NCBI GenBank assembly: GCA_020049615.1 | Contig: JAIFKN010000016.1 | Coordinates: 1-31,533 of the forward strand | Reading direction: 5' to 3' | From: a bacterium | Lineage (GTDB): Bacteria > Planctomycetota > UBA11346 | DNA: 31,533 nucleotides | In this document: piece by piece, positions 31,031-31,533 of the stretch | How positions within the stretch are numbered: position 1 is the first letter of the stretch | How the letters are laid out: each line of letters starts with the position of its first letter | Made by a program: the position numbers and the translations under genes | The notes under the pieces: model-generated | The model's input: only the letters and a program-made list of their open reading frames with translations | Database searches by the model: none | Told to the model about the DNA's origin: nothing

Positions 31031-31036
31031 TTGATA
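31031..31036 (-). promoter_or_regulatory. Possible -10 box TATCAA of the second SGNH gene
   Basis: The - strand reads TATCAA-ccacct-ATG (start 31024). Four of six bases match TATAAT and the spacing is again 6 nt. The 170-nt gap before the GH130 stop also holds ggccg-gt-cggcc (31181-31192) and nothing else notable. Confidence 0.25.
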
Positions 31037-31194
31037 GTCCACGATTCGCAGACCACGTCCAGCGGTCCGCTCGCCAAGCGTGCTTGGGCTCGCCGTCAAG
31101 CCGTCCGCGGCAGGAGCGGCGCAGGATCGCTCGTGGCGATGACCGGAGGCAGGTCGGCGTTGACGCGGGCGATGTCGGCGGGCCGGTCGGCCGA

Positions 31195-31533
31195 TCACCA
31201 GTGCTTGCAGGCGTGGATGATGTCGTCGAGGCGGCCGAGGGCGACGCACTGCACGGTGTCGGCGCCGCCGTAGTACACCTTCACCGTGCCGTCGGGCTCG
31301 ACGATCTTGGCGCAGGGGAAGCAGACGTGCTCGACCAGGCCCTGCATCTCGTAGGGCGCCTCGGGCGAGAGGATCGGGTGCTTGGTGACGTGCTTCACCT
31401 TCCACGGCTCGTCGAGGTCGAGGAGCATGGCGCCGACCGAGTACTCGCGGGTGGTGCAGTTGTTCATCACCGCGTGGTAGATGCACAGCCAGCCTTCGGG
31501 GGTGCGGTACGGCACGGTGCTGGCCCCGAGGCC
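31195..31533 (-). CDS. GH130 family mannoside phosphorylase, C-terminal part (5' end outside window)
   Basis: The frame is open to the right edge, so only the last 112 residues are seen. They match the C-terminal part of GH130 beta-mannoside phosphorylases: WLCIYHAVMNN, YSVGAMLLDLDEPWKVKHVT, ILSPEAPYEMQGLVEHVCFP and VKVYYGGADTVQCVALGRL. GH130 enzymes split beta-1,4- or beta-1,2-mannosides with phosphate, giving mannose 1-phosphate, or hydrolyse them; the subfamily residues lie in the missing N-terminal part. Phosphorolysis would occur in the cytoplasm. The gene is upstream of the second SGNH hydrolase on the same strand. Confidence 0.88.
   Translation of the reverse strand, partial: GLGASTVPYRTPEGWLCIYHAVMNNCTTREYSVGAMLLDLDEPWKVKHVTKHPILSPEAPYEMQGLVEHVCFPCAKIVEPDGTVKVYYGGADTVQCVALGRLDDIIHACKHW

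Overview
The window is a very G+C-rich, gene-dense piece of bacterial chromosome. It holds 23 protein-coding genes, two of them running off the ends, with no RNA gene, insertion sequence, integrase or CRISPR array that I can recognise. No stretch above about 250 bases lacks a gene. Three features suggest, but do not prove, a polysaccharide-degrading member of the Planctomycetota-Verrucomicrobiota-Lentisphaerota group or a similar lineage: many secreted proteins of unknown function; glycosidases under AraC/XylR-type regulators without SusC/SusD; and an Ala/Gln-rich coiled-coil protein followed by a secreted prenyltransferase/squalene-cyclase-fold protein.

Layout. (1) 1-2509, + strand: the 3' part of an Ala/Gln-rich repeat protein, frame-shifted inside its own repeat tract, overlapping a secreted alpha/alpha-toroid protein. 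(2) 2519-8901, - strand: six genes joined by 1- or 4-nt overlaps. They encode three secreted Ig/cadherin-like proteins, two paralogous lipoproteins with a formylglycine-generating-enzyme (FGE) fold but no catalytic cysteine pair, and a small predicted beta-barrel. One Ig-like protein ends in a Gly-rich/Cys/hydrophobic/Arg sorting tail and another is frame-shifted. This looks like an undescribed cell-surface system and is my main candidate for novelty. (3) 9149-12749, - strand: a GH29 alpha-L-fucosidase and a GH36-like alpha-galactosidase-type enzyme, the latter divergent from an AraC regulator. (4) 12814-18493, + strand: AraC regulator, GH28-like enzyme, unknown secreted protein, second GH28-like enzyme, aldo/keto reductase. 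(5) 18490-26624: a XylR-type regulator (- strand) divergent from a + strand operon of a secreted TIM-barrel glycosidase of unclear family, a DUF5107/TPR-like protein, a secreted tandem DJ-1/PfpI protein and an SGNH hydrolase. (6) 26649-31533: a third GH28-like enzyme and an (alpha/alpha)6-barrel glycosidase (- strand), divergent from a second AraC regulator, then an SGNH hydrolase and the C-terminal end of a GH130 phosphorylase.

How it may work together: regions 3-6 read as a carbohydrate-utilisation locus for a complex, probably acetylated heteropolysaccharide (galacturonate-, fucose- and galactose/mannose-type linkages). Secreted SGNH esterases and the large glycosidase would act outside. 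The GH28, GH29, GH36, GH130 and aldo/keto reductase proteins lack signal peptides and would finish the oligosaccharides in the cytoplasm. Three one-component regulators would each govern a divergent unit. The substrate is inferred only from the enzyme families. No transporter is present in the window.

Several genes at the start of transcription units have a -10-like hexamer exactly 6 nt before the start codon and no Shine-Dalgarno sequence, suggesting leaderless mRNAs.
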